A stretch of DNA of 26,226 bases from Bacteroidales bacterium UBA1187 (lineage in GTDB: Bacteria > Bacteroidota > Bacteroidia > Bacteroidales > Paludibacteraceae). Made by a program: the position numbers and the translations under genes. Of the stretch, positions 9,365 to 15,987 are shown in pieces (positions within the stretch are counted from its first letter, which is position 1; the number at the start of each line of letters is the position of its first letter). Location: positions 18,585 through 44,810 of the forward strand of contig DBYL01000004.1 of assembly GCA_002309835.1 (NCBI GenBank). The letters run 5' to 3'. The notes below the pieces were generated by a model. The model saw only the letters and a list, made by a program, of their open reading frames with translations. It was not told where the DNA came from and made no database searches.

Positions 9365-9397
9365 CAGCGCAAAAGTTTGAATAAACAAAACAGCGTT

Positions 9398-9739
9398 ATG
9401 CTTATAAATATTCTGAAATCGAAAATCCACCGCGTTCAGGTGACGGAAGCCAACCTCGAGTATATAGGCTCCATCACCATCGATGAGGCACTCATGGAGG
9501 CAGCGAACATCGTTGCCGGGGAACGCGTACAAGTAGTGGACAACAACAATGGCGCACGGCTCGAGACATACGTCATCGCCGGTAAACGCGGCAGCGGATG
9601 TATATGCATCAACGGAGCCGCAGCGCACTTAGTGAACGTAGGTGACACCGTCATCATCATGGCGTATGCCCTCATGACGCCCGAAGAAGCGAAAACGTTT
9701 AAGCCCGCAATTGTATTTCCTGAGAACAACCGCTTATGA
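9398..9739 (+). CDS. panD: Aspartate 1-decarboxylase proenzyme
   Basis: 113 residues, the usual family length. It converts L-aspartate to beta-alanine for pantothenate and CoA synthesis in the cytoplasm. The proenzyme cleaves itself between Gly24 and Ser25 to make the pyruvoyl cofactor; that bond is present at the standard position in YIGSITID. Lys9, His11, Arg54 and Tyr58 also occupy the positions known for E. coli PanD. The ATG at 9398 is chosen because an in-frame ATG at 9314 lies upstream of the -33 box, and because this start gives exact family numbering. The stop overlaps the tgt start (ATGA at 9736-9739), so the two genes are probably translationally coupled. Confidence 0.97.
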   Translation: MLINILKSKIHRVQVTEANLEYIGSITIDEALMEAANIVAGERVQVVDNNNGARLETYVIAGKRGSGCICINGAAAHLVNVGDTVIIMAYALMTPEEAKTFKPAIVFPENNRL

Positions 9740-10869
9740 GTTTTTTCGAGTTACATAGCGAGGCAAAGGGTGTAGGGCCGAGAGCGGGCGTCATCCATAC
9801 GGACCACGGCGATATTCTCACGCCTATCTTCATGCCCGTAGGGACCGCAGGTACCGTCAAAGGCGTGCAACGCAAGGAGTTGGAGGACGATATCAAGGCC
9901 CAGATTATCCTGGGTAACACCTACCATCTCTTCCTTCGCCCGGGTACGGAGATCCTGCATCAAGCCGGCGGACTTCATCGTTTTGAGGGATGGAACAGAC
10001 CGATACTCACCGACTCCGGTGGTTTTCAGGTATTCAGCCTTACCGATATCCGTAAGATGAATGAAGAGGGTGTGCGTTTCTCTTCGCATATTGACGGCCG
10101 AAAGTTGCTCTTCACGCCCGAGAGCGTCATGGATATCGAGCGCGAGATAGGCGCTGACATCATGATGGCTTTCGATGAGTGCTGTCCCGGCACGGCGGAT
10201 AAGAAATATGCCAAGGACTCGATGGACCGCACCCACCGTTGGTTAGACCGCTGTATCGCGCGTTTTGACAGTACAGAAGACCTATACGGCTATAAGCAAC
10301 ATCTCTTCCCTATTGTACAGGGTTGCACCTATACCGACCTGCGTCAGGACGCCTGCAAGCGGCTGCGGGACCTCGATCGCGACGGCTATGCTATCGGCGG
10401 ACTCGCCGTAGGCGAACCCACGGAAGTGATGTACGAGATGATTGAGGTGTGCAACGACATCCTGCCGGAAGATAAACCGCGTTACCTCATGGGCGTCGGC
10501 ACGCCGTGGAATATCCTCGAGGCTATCGAACGCGGCGTAGATATGTTCGACTGCGTGATGCCTACCCGTAACGGACGTAACGGTATGATCTTCACCTGGA
10601 ACGGCGTGATGAACCTGCGTAATAAGAAATGGGAAGATGATTTCACGGAGCTCGATCCGGCCGGCACGAGTTATGTAGATCATGCGTACACTCGCGCCTA
10701 TGCCCGCCATCTCATCCATGCGCAAGAGATGTTAGGATTAGAAATCCTATCGATTCATAACCTCGCTTTCTATCTCGACCTCGTCACCCAGGCCCGCGAG
10801 CACATCCTTGCCGGAGATTACTCCGCTTGGAAGGCATCGGTAATGCCAAGCATTATGACGAGATTGTAA
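9736..10869 (+). CDS. tgt: tRNA-guanine transglycosylase (queuine/preQ1 tRNA-ribosyltransferase)
   Basis: 377 residues. It exchanges guanine-34 for preQ1 in GUN-anticodon tRNAs, a step in queuosine synthesis. Visible motifs are LTDSGGFQVFSL with catalytic Asp93, GGLAVGEP (221-228), and FDCVMPTRNGRNG with Asp272, equivalent to nucleophile Asp280 of the Zymomonas enzyme. The structural zinc site is unusual: Zymomonas Cys318, Cys320, Cys323 and His349 align without gaps, at a constant offset of 8, to Gly310, Ser312, Asp315 and His341, so all three cysteines are lost and only the histidine remains. All other core motifs look intact, so activity without zinc at this site is expected. ATG overlaps the panD stop by four bases. 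The adjacent LptF/G-type permease is a common Bacteroidales neighbour. Confidence 0.95.
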   Translation: MSFFELHSEAKGVGPRAGVIHTDHGDILTPIFMPVGTAGTVKGVQRKELEDDIKAQIILGNTYHLFLRPGTEILHQAGGLHRFEGWNRPILTDSGGFQVFSLTDIRKMNEEGVRFSSHIDGRKLLFTPESVMDIEREIGADIMMAFDECCPGTADKKYAKDSMDRTHRWLDRCIARFDSTEDLYGYKQHLFPIVQGCTYTDLRQDACKRLRDLDRDGYAIGGLAVGEPTEVMYEMIEVCNDILPEDKPRYLMGVGTPWNILEAIERGVDMFDCVMPTRNGRNGMIFTWNGVMNLRNKKWEDDFTELDPAGTSYVDHAYTRAYARHLIHAQEMLGLEILSIHNLAFYLDLVTQAREHILAGDYSAWKASVMPSIMTRL

Positions 10870-10893
10870 ATTGGAGATTGAAGATTGAAGATT
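10869..10893 (+). repeat. A/T-rich ATTGAAG-type repeat, copy 1
   Basis: Starting at the last base of the tgt stop codon, units AATTGGAG, ATTGAAG, ATTGAAG and ATT follow head to tail. The repeat contains the TTG start of the next gene. AATTGGAGATTG (10869-10880) recurs inverted at 19924-19935. Confidence 0.7.
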
Positions 10894-11958
10894 TTAGACT
10901 GGTATATCATTAAGAAGTTTTTGGGCACGTTCTTCTTTTCCATCGTGCTCATTCTTTCTATCGCCATCGTCTTTGACCTTACGGAGAAGATGGACGATTT
11001 CTTTGAGCACCAAGTGCCGCTCAAAGAGATTATCTTCGATTATTACCTGCCCTTCATCCCGTACTATATGAATATGTTCAGCTCGCTGTTCATCTTCATC
11101 TCCGTCATTTTCTTCACCAGCAAGATGGCCTCTAACTCAGAGATCATCGCTATTCAGGCTTCCGGCGTTAGTTTTCACCGCATGATGGTACCCTATGCTT
11201 TCTCCGCGACGCTCCTGTTTGTGCTGGCGTTCTGGTTGGGCGGATGGGTCATCCCGCGTAGCTCGGAGCGCATGCTGAACTTCACGGACAAGTACGTAGA
11301 GCATTTTACCAGTGATAATGCCCGAAATATTCAATTGGAGGTTGAACCCGGTACTATTCTCTATATCGAGTCTTTCCAGCGGCGTTCGAATATCGGTTAT
11401 CGCTGTGCGATAGAGCATTTTGAGGGCAAAAGCCTTATCTCGCGCATCACGGCCGACCGCATCTATTACGATTCCCTCGAGTATTGGCATCTGGATCAAT
11501 ATACCCAACGGACCTTTACGGGACTTCGCGAGAGCCTGGAACGCGGTTTGCGGAAGAGTATCACCATGCCGATTGTTCCCGATGAGTTATTCATCACCGC
11601 GCAGCAGGCGCAACAGATGACTACTCCCGAGCTCCGTCATTATATGAAACGCCAGATAGAGCGCGGAAGCGGGAATGTGAAAGCCTTTGAAGTAGAGTAT
11701 CACAAGCGCTGGGCTTCGCCATTGGGCGCGTTTATCATGACGCTCCTCGGCGTTACGATGTCCTGCCGCCGCGTACGCGGAGGTATGGGTAAAAACCTCG
11801 GTATAGGCATTGTCCTTACGGCCGGATATATTCTCTTTTCTACCGTAAGTACCACATTCTCAGTCAATAACGTCATGTCACCTATTATGGCTGCGTGGTT
11901 GCCAAACCTCGTTTTTCTCGCCCTTTCTATCCCATTATACGTCCGTGCTAGTCGATAA
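10885..11958 (+). CDS. LptF/LptG (YjgP/YjgQ) family LPS-export permease
   Basis: 357 residues. These permeases sit in the inner membrane with the ATPase LptB and lift lipopolysaccharide towards the periplasmic Lpt bridge. Hydrophobic segments lie at about 12-31, 57-79 and 105-123, and three more at about 276-293, 302-325 and 331-352. The stretch between them (about 130-270) is the periplasmic beta-jellyroll. FSSLFIFISVIFFTSKMASNSEIIAIQASGVSF is typical of the family, broken here as FSSLFIFISVIFF then TSKMASNSE. The start is taken as TTG at 10885 (TTGAAGATT): residues KILDWYIIKKFLGTF match the usual N-terminus, and the first in-frame ATG would delete the first membrane helix. The TTG lies in a repeat. 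Whether it is LptF or LptG cannot be decided here. Confidence 0.92.
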   Translation: MKILDWYIIKKFLGTFFFSIVLILSIAIVFDLTEKMDDFFEHQVPLKEIIFDYYLPFIPYYMNMFSSLFIFISVIFFTSKMASNSEIIAIQASGVSFHRMMVPYAFSATLLFVLAFWLGGWVIPRSSERMLNFTDKYVEHFTSDNARNIQLEVEPGTILYIESFQRRSNIGYRCAIEHFEGKSLISRITADRIYYDSLEYWHLDQYTQRTFTGLRESLERGLRKSITMPIVPDELFITAQQAQQMTTPELRHYMKRQIERGSGNVKAFEVEYHKRWASPLGAFIMTLLGVTMSCRRVRGGMGKNLGIGIVLTAGYILFSTVSTTFSVNNVMSPIMAAWLPNLVFLALSIPLYVRASR

Positions 11959-11967
11959 GTCGGACAT

Positions 11968-12052
11968 AATTTATCATTTTTCTACTCTTTTTTAATATCT
12001 TCTGACAATTTGTCAAATCGATTGGACATTTTGCAGAAATTTATCATTTTTC
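11968..12052. repeat. Pair of 15-base direct repeats upstream of the 97-aa gene
   Basis: AATTTATCATTTTTC occurs at 11968-11982 and 12038-12052, 70 bases apart. Each is preceded by a GGACAT motif (11963-11968 and 12024-12029). They flank a short inverted repeat and lie just upstream of a promoter, as activator or repressor sites often do. Confidence 0.5.
12003..12015. promoter_or_regulatory. Small inverted repeat, possible operator
   Basis: TGACAA and TTGTCA are perfect arms around a single T. The site lies between the direct repeats and about 48 bases before the -33 box. Its regulatory role is inferred only from position and symmetry. Confidence 0.35.
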
Positions 12053-12062
12053 CTTCAATTTA

Positions 12063-12094
12063 TTTGGCGCACCCCGAAAAAGGCAGTACCTTTG
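12063..12094 (+). promoter_or_regulatory. Promoter of the leader RNA and 97-aa protein
   Basis: TTTG (12063-12066), 20 bases, then TACCTTTG (12087-12094). Transcription should begin close to 12100, leaving a leader of roughly 100 bases. Confidence 0.85.
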
Positions 12095-12098
12095 CACC

Positions 12099-12171
12099 GT
12101 TTTTCGATGGCACCTGCTCTCAAGGTACGTTCTAAAGACGGGATGCCCACGCATTGGTGCGAACGAAAAAC
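12099..12171 (+). ncRNA. Structured 5' leader, possible cis-regulatory RNA
   Basis: GTTTTTCG (12099-12106) pairs perfectly with CGAAAAAC (12164-12171). After a 3x3 internal loop, GCACC (12110-12114) pairs with GGTGC (12156-12160). Inside, ATGC (12143-12146) can pair with GCAT (12151-12154). The outer stem would start almost at the transcript's first base. The same region also carries a 40-codon reading frame from ATG 12107 to TAG 12229 that overlaps the 97-aa gene's start in another frame, so a leader peptide is an alternative. I do not recognise the element as a known riboswitch class. Confidence 0.5.
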
Positions 12172-12203
12172 AGGTATTAGTCTTAAAATGAAAGGAACTA
12201 ACT

Positions 12204-12497
12204 ATGAAGAAGTATTTGTATACAGTTAGTTATCTGTTGACATTTTGCTGCCTGATGGCAGGTTTTACTTTCGCGGACGCCGCAAAAAACAATGATAATT
12301 TCACTGTACGCTTCCGCGAGAACACGCTGGTAGTGACATCTACGAAGATGGAAGAAGCGCGCATTTATTCGATGCAAGGCAAATTGCTACAGAAAGAGCG
12401 TGGTAACTTCGCTGAATTTGAGTTAGAACGCGGTACTTACCGCCTCTACGCAAAAGTCAATGGCGAAACACTTTCCCGCCGAATAGAGTTGCGGTAA
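12204..12497 (+). CDS. Small secreted protein resembling a lone T9SS-type C-terminal domain
   Basis: 97 residues. A signal peptide covers about 1-26 (MKKYLYTVSYLL..., cleavage near FADA). What remains, about 70 residues, follows the strand pattern of a type IX secretion sorting domain: TLVVTSTKMEEARIYSMQGK, then ELERGTYRLYAKVNG, then a basic strand ending RRIELR. The usual opening YPNP-like motif is missing and no cargo domain precedes it. It could be a short periplasmic protein of this fold, a decoy or adaptor for the secretion machinery, or something unrelated. AAAGGA eight bases before the ATG is a fair ribosome site. It is a single-gene unit, with its own promoter and structured leader upstream and a terminator downstream. 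Confidence 0.75.
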   Translation: MKKYLYTVSYLLTFCCLMAGFTFADAAKNNDNFTVRFRENTLVVTSTKMEEARIYSMQGKLLQKERGNFAEFELERGTYRLYAKVNGETLSRRIELR

Positions 12498-12503
12498 AGT
12501 CCA

Positions 12504-12530
12504 AGAGAGCCCTTCGGGACTCTTTTTTTT
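12504..12530 (+). terminator. Intrinsic terminator after the 97-aa gene
   Basis: AGAG (12504-12507) pairs with CTCT (12520-12523) and CCC (12510-12512) with GGG (12516-12518), with a small internal loop. Eight T residues follow. Confidence 0.8.
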
Positions 12531-12538
12531 ATTTTATA

Positions 12539-12570
12539 TTTGCATATATGCAAAAATTGTTGTATCTTTG
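12539..12570 (+). promoter_or_regulatory. ddl promoter overlapped by a perfect 16-base palindrome
   Basis: TTTG (12539-12542), 20 bases, then TATCTTTG (12563-12570). The sequence TTTGCATATATGCAAA (12539-12554) is a perfect palindrome that includes the whole -33 box, so a protein bound there would compete with RNA polymerase. The promoter call is solid; the operator is inferred. Confidence 0.8.
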
Positions 12571-12596
12571 TAGCCGATTTATAAATTAGGGGTAAA

Positions 12597-13565
12597 ATGA
12601 AGCGAAATATAGCGATTATTGCCGGCGGTGACAGTAGCGAACATGAGGTATCGCTGCGTTCGGCAGCCGGTTTGTACGGATGGATCAGCGAGGCGGGTTA
12701 TAACGCCACTATCGTTGTGCTGAAGGGGATGGATTGGCATACCGAAGACGGATGCCCTATTGATAAGAATGATTTTTCTTTTACGCGTGCGGGCGTGAAG
12801 CATACTTTTGACTTCGCGTATATCACGATTCACGGTACGCCGGGCGAGAATGGTATTCTGCAAGGTTACCTCGATATGATCGGGATGCCGTACTCGTGCT
12901 GCGGGGTACTCGCTGCTGCGCTGACATTCAATAAATACGCTTGCAACCACTATCTGTCGTACTTTGGTTTTCACATCGCCAACAGCATGATGCTTCGTGC
13001 CGGGCAGAAACTGCCTAACGCGCCGAAGATTGCAGAGACTCTGGGCTTGCCGTGCTTCATCAAATCGAATGTAGGCGGTAGCTCGTTCGGTTGCACAAAG
13101 GTGAAGACCGTAGAAGAGGTCTATCCCGCCATCGAGCGCGCTTTCCAAGAGGGCGATGAGGTGATCTGCGAGTCGTTTATGCAAGGAACGGAGGTCACCT
13201 GCGGCGTATATAAGACCAAGGACAAAGCCGTGGCTTTCCCGATCACCGAGGTAGTGACGCATAATGAGTTCTTCGACTATAATGCGAAGTACAAAGGCGA
13301 GGTAGATGAGATCACGCCGGCCCGCATTCCGGATAGCATACGCGATAGAATCCAAGCCGAGACGCTGCGTCTATACGACATCATCGGCGCAAACGGCATC
13401 ATCCGCGTGGATTGGATTATTACAGAGGATCAGATTAATTTATTAGAGGTTAATACCACTCCGGGAATGACGCCCACCTCTTTTATCCCACAGCAGGTTC
13501 GCGCCGCAGGACTCGACATCAAAGATGTCCTGACGGACATTATTGAGAACAAGTTCTCGAATTGA
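12597..13565 (+). CDS. ddl: D-alanine--D-alanine ligase
   Basis: 322 residues, ATP-grasp family. It joins two D-alanines for the peptidoglycan stem peptide in the cytoplasm. Visible motifs are GGDSSEHEVSL with Glu15, THG-like ITIHGTPGENG (77-86), the ATP-binding lysine region CFIKSNVGGSSFG with Lys156, FFDYNAKY (225-232), and EVNTTPGMTPTSFIP (284-298) carrying metal-binding Glu284 and Asn286. Tyr232 in the DYNAKY segment fits ordinary D-Ala ligases rather than D-lactate-forming vancomycin-resistance ligases. The start follows a TTTG/TATCTTTG promoter by 27 bases. The stop codon is formed inside an ATTGAAG-type repeat that links it to the polyprenyl synthase gene. The two genes and the next form one probable operon for wall precursors. 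Confidence 0.96.
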   Translation: MKRNIAIIAGGDSSEHEVSLRSAAGLYGWISEAGYNATIVVLKGMDWHTEDGCPIDKNDFSFTRAGVKHTFDFAYITIHGTPGENGILQGYLDMIGMPYSCCGVLAAALTFNKYACNHYLSYFGFHIANSMMLRAGQKLPNAPKIAETLGLPCFIKSNVGGSSFGCTKVKTVEEVYPAIERAFQEGDEVICESFMQGTEVTCGVYKTKDKAVAFPITEVVTHNEFFDYNAKYKGEVDEITPARIPDSIRDRIQAETLRLYDIIGANGIIRVDWIITEDQINLLEVNTTPGMTPTSFIPQQVRAAGLDIKDVLTDIIENKFSN

Positions 13566-13592
13566 GAATTGAAGATTGAAAATTGAAGAATT
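13560..13592 (+). repeat. A/T-rich ATTGAAG-type repeat, copy 2
   Basis: Units AATTGAG, AATTGAAG, ATTGAAA, ATTGAAG and AATT fill the whole gap between ddl and the next start. The ddl stop TGA (13563-13565) lies in the first unit. The downstream start context AGAATTATGG is identical to that before the DUF3127 gene. Confidence 0.7.
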
Positions 13593-14561
13593 ATGGTTGA
13601 TATAAACAAAGCCATAGAAGGTCTGGATTGGAGCAAGGAGCCGCGGGGCTTGTATGAGCCGATTGAATATACGCTGGCTACCGGTGGTAAACGTCTGCGC
13701 CCAACCCTCACCCTCATTGCCGCAGAGGCAATCGTGAATGGAGGTCTGCTGAACGGCGATGCGATAGAGAATGCGCTGCCTGCCGCTTTAGCGCTGGAGA
13801 TATTTCATAACTTCACGCTGCTGCATGACGACGTGATGGACCGCGCCGAGGTGCGTCGCGGACAGCCTACCGTTCATATCAAATGGAATGACAACACCGC
13901 CATCCTCTCTGGCGACCAGATGCTCATCGAGGCCTACAAGCAATTAGCCCTCGTGCCGGCAGATAAGTTGCCGCAAGTGCTCAAATGGTTTAACGAGATG
14001 GCTACCGGTATATGCGAAGGTCAGCAGTACGACGTCGATTTCGAGCATATGAGTCAGGTCAGCATTGACGACTATATGATGATGATTGAGAAGAAGACCG
14101 CCGTACTCATCGCAAACGCGCTGCGCACAGGAGGTTATATCGCCGGAGCTACGCCGGCTCAGCAAGAAGCACTCTATCAATTTGGCCTTCATATCGGTCT
14201 GGCCTTCCAGATACAGGACGATATCCTCGATGTCTATGGCGATCCGAAGACTTTCGGAAAAGCTATCGGCGGAGACATCTGCTGCAATAAAAAGACTTTG
14301 CTGCTGCTTACTGCTTTTGAGCAAGCGGATGCGGAGTCGAAAGCGGAACTGCTGGAGTGGCTCATGGCTACTGACCGCAATGAGGAGAAGATAGCTGCTG
14401 TCACCGCCATCTACGACCGCTTAGGCGTTCGCGAGACCGCAGAGACTATCATGGAGCAGCATACCTCCCTCGCCTTGGCCCAACTGGATAAGTTGCCGCA
14501 AAATAAAGCTACCGAACAGCTCCGTGAGCTGGCCGAACAACTCGTAACACGTAAACACTAA
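13593..14561 (+). CDS. Polyprenyl synthetase (short-chain trans-prenyl diphosphate synthase)
   Basis: 322 residues. It condenses isopentenyl diphosphate with allylic diphosphates, feeding undecaprenyl phosphate and quinone side chains. Visible are GGKRLRP (31-37), the first Asp-rich motif DDVMD (79-83) without the two-residue insertion of most bacterial FPP synthases, RRGQPT (88-93), Lys168, and the second motif DDILD (209-213) followed by GKAIGGD. Phe74, five residues before the first Asp, is a known length-limiting position, so a C15-C20 product is likely; FPP and GGPP cannot be told apart. It is encoded 27 bases after ddl across a repeat and six bases before the next gene, so it is most likely the middle gene of the ddl operon. 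Confidence 0.93.
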   Translation: MVDINKAIEGLDWSKEPRGLYEPIEYTLATGGKRLRPTLTLIAAEAIVNGGLLNGDAIENALPAALALEIFHNFTLLHDDVMDRAEVRRGQPTVHIKWNDNTAILSGDQMLIEAYKQLALVPADKLPQVLKWFNEMATGICEGQQYDVDFEHMSQVSIDDYMMMIEKKTAVLIANALRTGGYIAGATPAQQEALYQFGLHIGLAFQIQDDILDVYGDPKTFGKAIGGDICCNKKTLLLLTAFEQADAESKAELLEWLMATDRNEEKIAAVTAIYDRLGVRETAETIMEQHTSLALAQLDKLPQNKATEQLRELAEQLVTRKH

Positions 14562-14567
14562 TCATAT

Positions 14568-15335
14568 ATGCCTTATCGTCGCTTACCAAACACTGATTTA
14601 GCACGCTTGCATGCCCTGCAGAACGCTATCCAACGCGCGCAAAGCGCAGATTTCACCGAGCAGGTCATCCCGTATAAGCTGCTAAGCGAAGCACAGCGGT
14701 TCCTCGTGCAATTCGAGAACACCGTGATGCAATCGAAGGACAACTACACCTCTACCGTCAATGCCAACAAGCAGTACCGTCATATCGTGCAGAATGCGCG
14801 TATGTACATCTCGCATTTCATCCAGGTACTAAACCTTGCTGTCATCCGCGGAGAAATCAAAAAGGAGCAGAAATTGCTGTATGGACTCGATCCGCACCAA
14901 CATGTAGTGCCTGATTTATCCACCGAAGAGTATCTGCTGGAATGGGGAAAGAAAATTATCGAAGGCGAACAGAAACGTATGGCAAACGGTGGTTTCCCTA
15001 TTTATAACCCTGCCATCAATAAGGTGAAAGTACATTATGACATCTTCTGCGAGCACCAACGCCAGCATACATTCCATGTGCAGAATACCGAGCGCGTTCA
15101 CGGCGATTTGGAACCATTGCGCACGCAGGCAGATGCGCTAATATTGAATATATGGAACCTCGTAGAGGATTTCTATAAAGAGCAATTGCCTTATGCGAAG
15201 TTGATAAAATGCCAGTTATACGGCGTTATCTACTATTACCGCAAGGGTGAAAGAAAACTCACGGCCGAAGGAGACCGTGAGCTACAACGCATACGAGATA
15301 GCCAACCGACTATCCAATGGTCTGTTGAGGAGTGA
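14568..15335 (+). CDS. Conserved Bacteroidales hypothetical protein
   Basis: 255 residues, no signal peptide or membrane segment, predicted mostly alpha-helical and cytoplasmic. It opens with PYRRLPNTDLARLHALQNAI, has a central GGFPIYNPAINKVKVHYDIF segment (about 142-161) and an aromatic YGVIYYYRKGERKLTAEGDR stretch near the end. The N-terminal motif is one I recognise from uncharacterised Bacteroidales proteins, but I know no function for it. It follows the polyprenyl synthase by six bases, so it should be co-expressed with ddl. Its last 26 bases overlap the 3' end of the opposing cyclo-ligase gene. No catalytic signature is evident; a nucleic-acid or structural role is equally possible. Confidence 0.88.
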   Translation: MPYRRLPNTDLARLHALQNAIQRAQSADFTEQVIPYKLLSEAQRFLVQFENTVMQSKDNYTSTVNANKQYRHIVQNARMYISHFIQVLNLAVIRGEIKKEQKLLYGLDPHQHVVPDLSTEEYLLEWGKKIIEGEQKRMANGGFPIYNPAINKVKVHYDIFCEHQRQHTFHVQNTERVHGDLEPLRTQADALILNIWNLVEDFYKEQLPYAKLIKCQLYGVIYYYRKGERKLTAEGDRELQRIRDSQPTIQWSVEE

Positions 15336-15912
15336 CGACGCGATGCATCTTATGGTCGCGGAAGAGATGAGGGATCTCATGCTTCTTTAACTGGAACGCA
15401 TAGCATACACCTATCTTCTTCACACCCGGGTGCTTACGAAGGAACTTATCGTAATAGCCGCCGCCACGACCGATACGATGGCAATGTTGGTCAAAGACCA
15501 CGCCGGGCACAAGCATCAAGTCGATCGATCCCTTATAGGTCGGAGTCTGAGGCTCGGGAACGCCCAAACGCCCCTTACGCATCATATCCTCACCGTCATA
15601 CGGACGAACCTCCATATAATGGCGATGAGTAACGGGGAAGAGGAAAGTCTTTTGATCGCCATACTTAGCGAGCAGCGGACGCAAGTCCACCTCGTTATGA
15701 ATAGGATAATAGATGAGCACCGTTTGGGCCTCGCGGAAAGCAGACATCTGCTCTATCTGCTCACAGATAAGTGCGGAATCCGCAGCTACCTCCTCGGGCG
15801 TTAACATACGACGACGCTGCTCCACGATCGCGCGAAGCGCAGACTGCTCACGACGGATACGAACCCACGGCAGCCAACATTTGATATCATGTATTTGAGA
15901 ATCAAATAACAT
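15310..15912 (-). CDS. 5-formyltetrahydrofolate cyclo-ligase
   Basis: 200 residues. It converts 5-formyl-THF to 5,10-methenyl-THF using ATP, returning a folate storage form to one-carbon metabolism. Diagnostic motifs are the basic N-terminal helix with RRRMLTPEE (33-41), YYPIHNEVD (68-76), LVPGVVFD (134-141) and the nucleotide loop RIGRGGGYYDKFL (146-158). The N-terminus carries about 20 residues more than typical members (MLFDSQIHDIKCWLPWVRIR). The ATG at 15912 is kept because the promoter puts transcription start near 15949 and the only later ATG (residue 36) would cut the core. It is transcribed divergently from the kelch lipoprotein gene and converges on the 255-residue gene with a 26-base tail overlap, so antisense effects between their mRNAs are possible. 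Confidence 0.93.
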   Translation of the reverse strand: MLFDSQIHDIKCWLPWVRIRREQSALRAIVEQRRRMLTPEEVAADSALICEQIEQMSAFREAQTVLIYYPIHNEVDLRPLLAKYGDQKTFLFPVTHRHYMEVRPYDGEDMMRKGRLGVPEPQTPTYKGSIDLMLVPGVVFDQHCHRIGRGGGYYDKFLRKHPGVKKIGVCYAFQLKKHEIPHLFRDHKMHRVVTPQQTIG

Positions 15913-15941
15913 AGCTTAAAATAGATACAATTTAGTGTTTT

Positions 15942-15987
15942 TACCTTTGCGGCCGCAAAGGTACTAAAAAAAAACGACATGCGCAAA
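15942..15987. promoter_or_regulatory. Overlapping divergent promoters in a perfect 22-base palindrome
   Basis: Bases 15942-15963 form a perfect palindrome, TACCTTTGCGG followed by its reverse complement, centred on a NotI site (15949-15956). Its left end is a plus-strand TACCTTTG box (15942-15949) for the kelch lipoprotein gene. Its right end is a minus-strand TACCTTTG box (15963-15956) for the cyclo-ligase. The minus promoter has a perfect TTTG -33 box (15987-15984) at 20-base spacing, lying inside the first codons of the lipoprotein gene. The plus promoter has only a poor -33 match. Confidence 0.8.

Noticed and set aside
9314..9397. 28-residue N-terminal extension of PanD
   Set aside because: It begins upstream of the promoter's -33 box, and the shorter start gives exact family numbering of Lys9, Gly24-Ser25 and Tyr58.
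12099..12171. Leader considered as 6S RNA or a known riboswitch
   Set aside because: At about 73 bases it is too short for 6S RNA, and it shows no conserved core of a riboswitch class I know.
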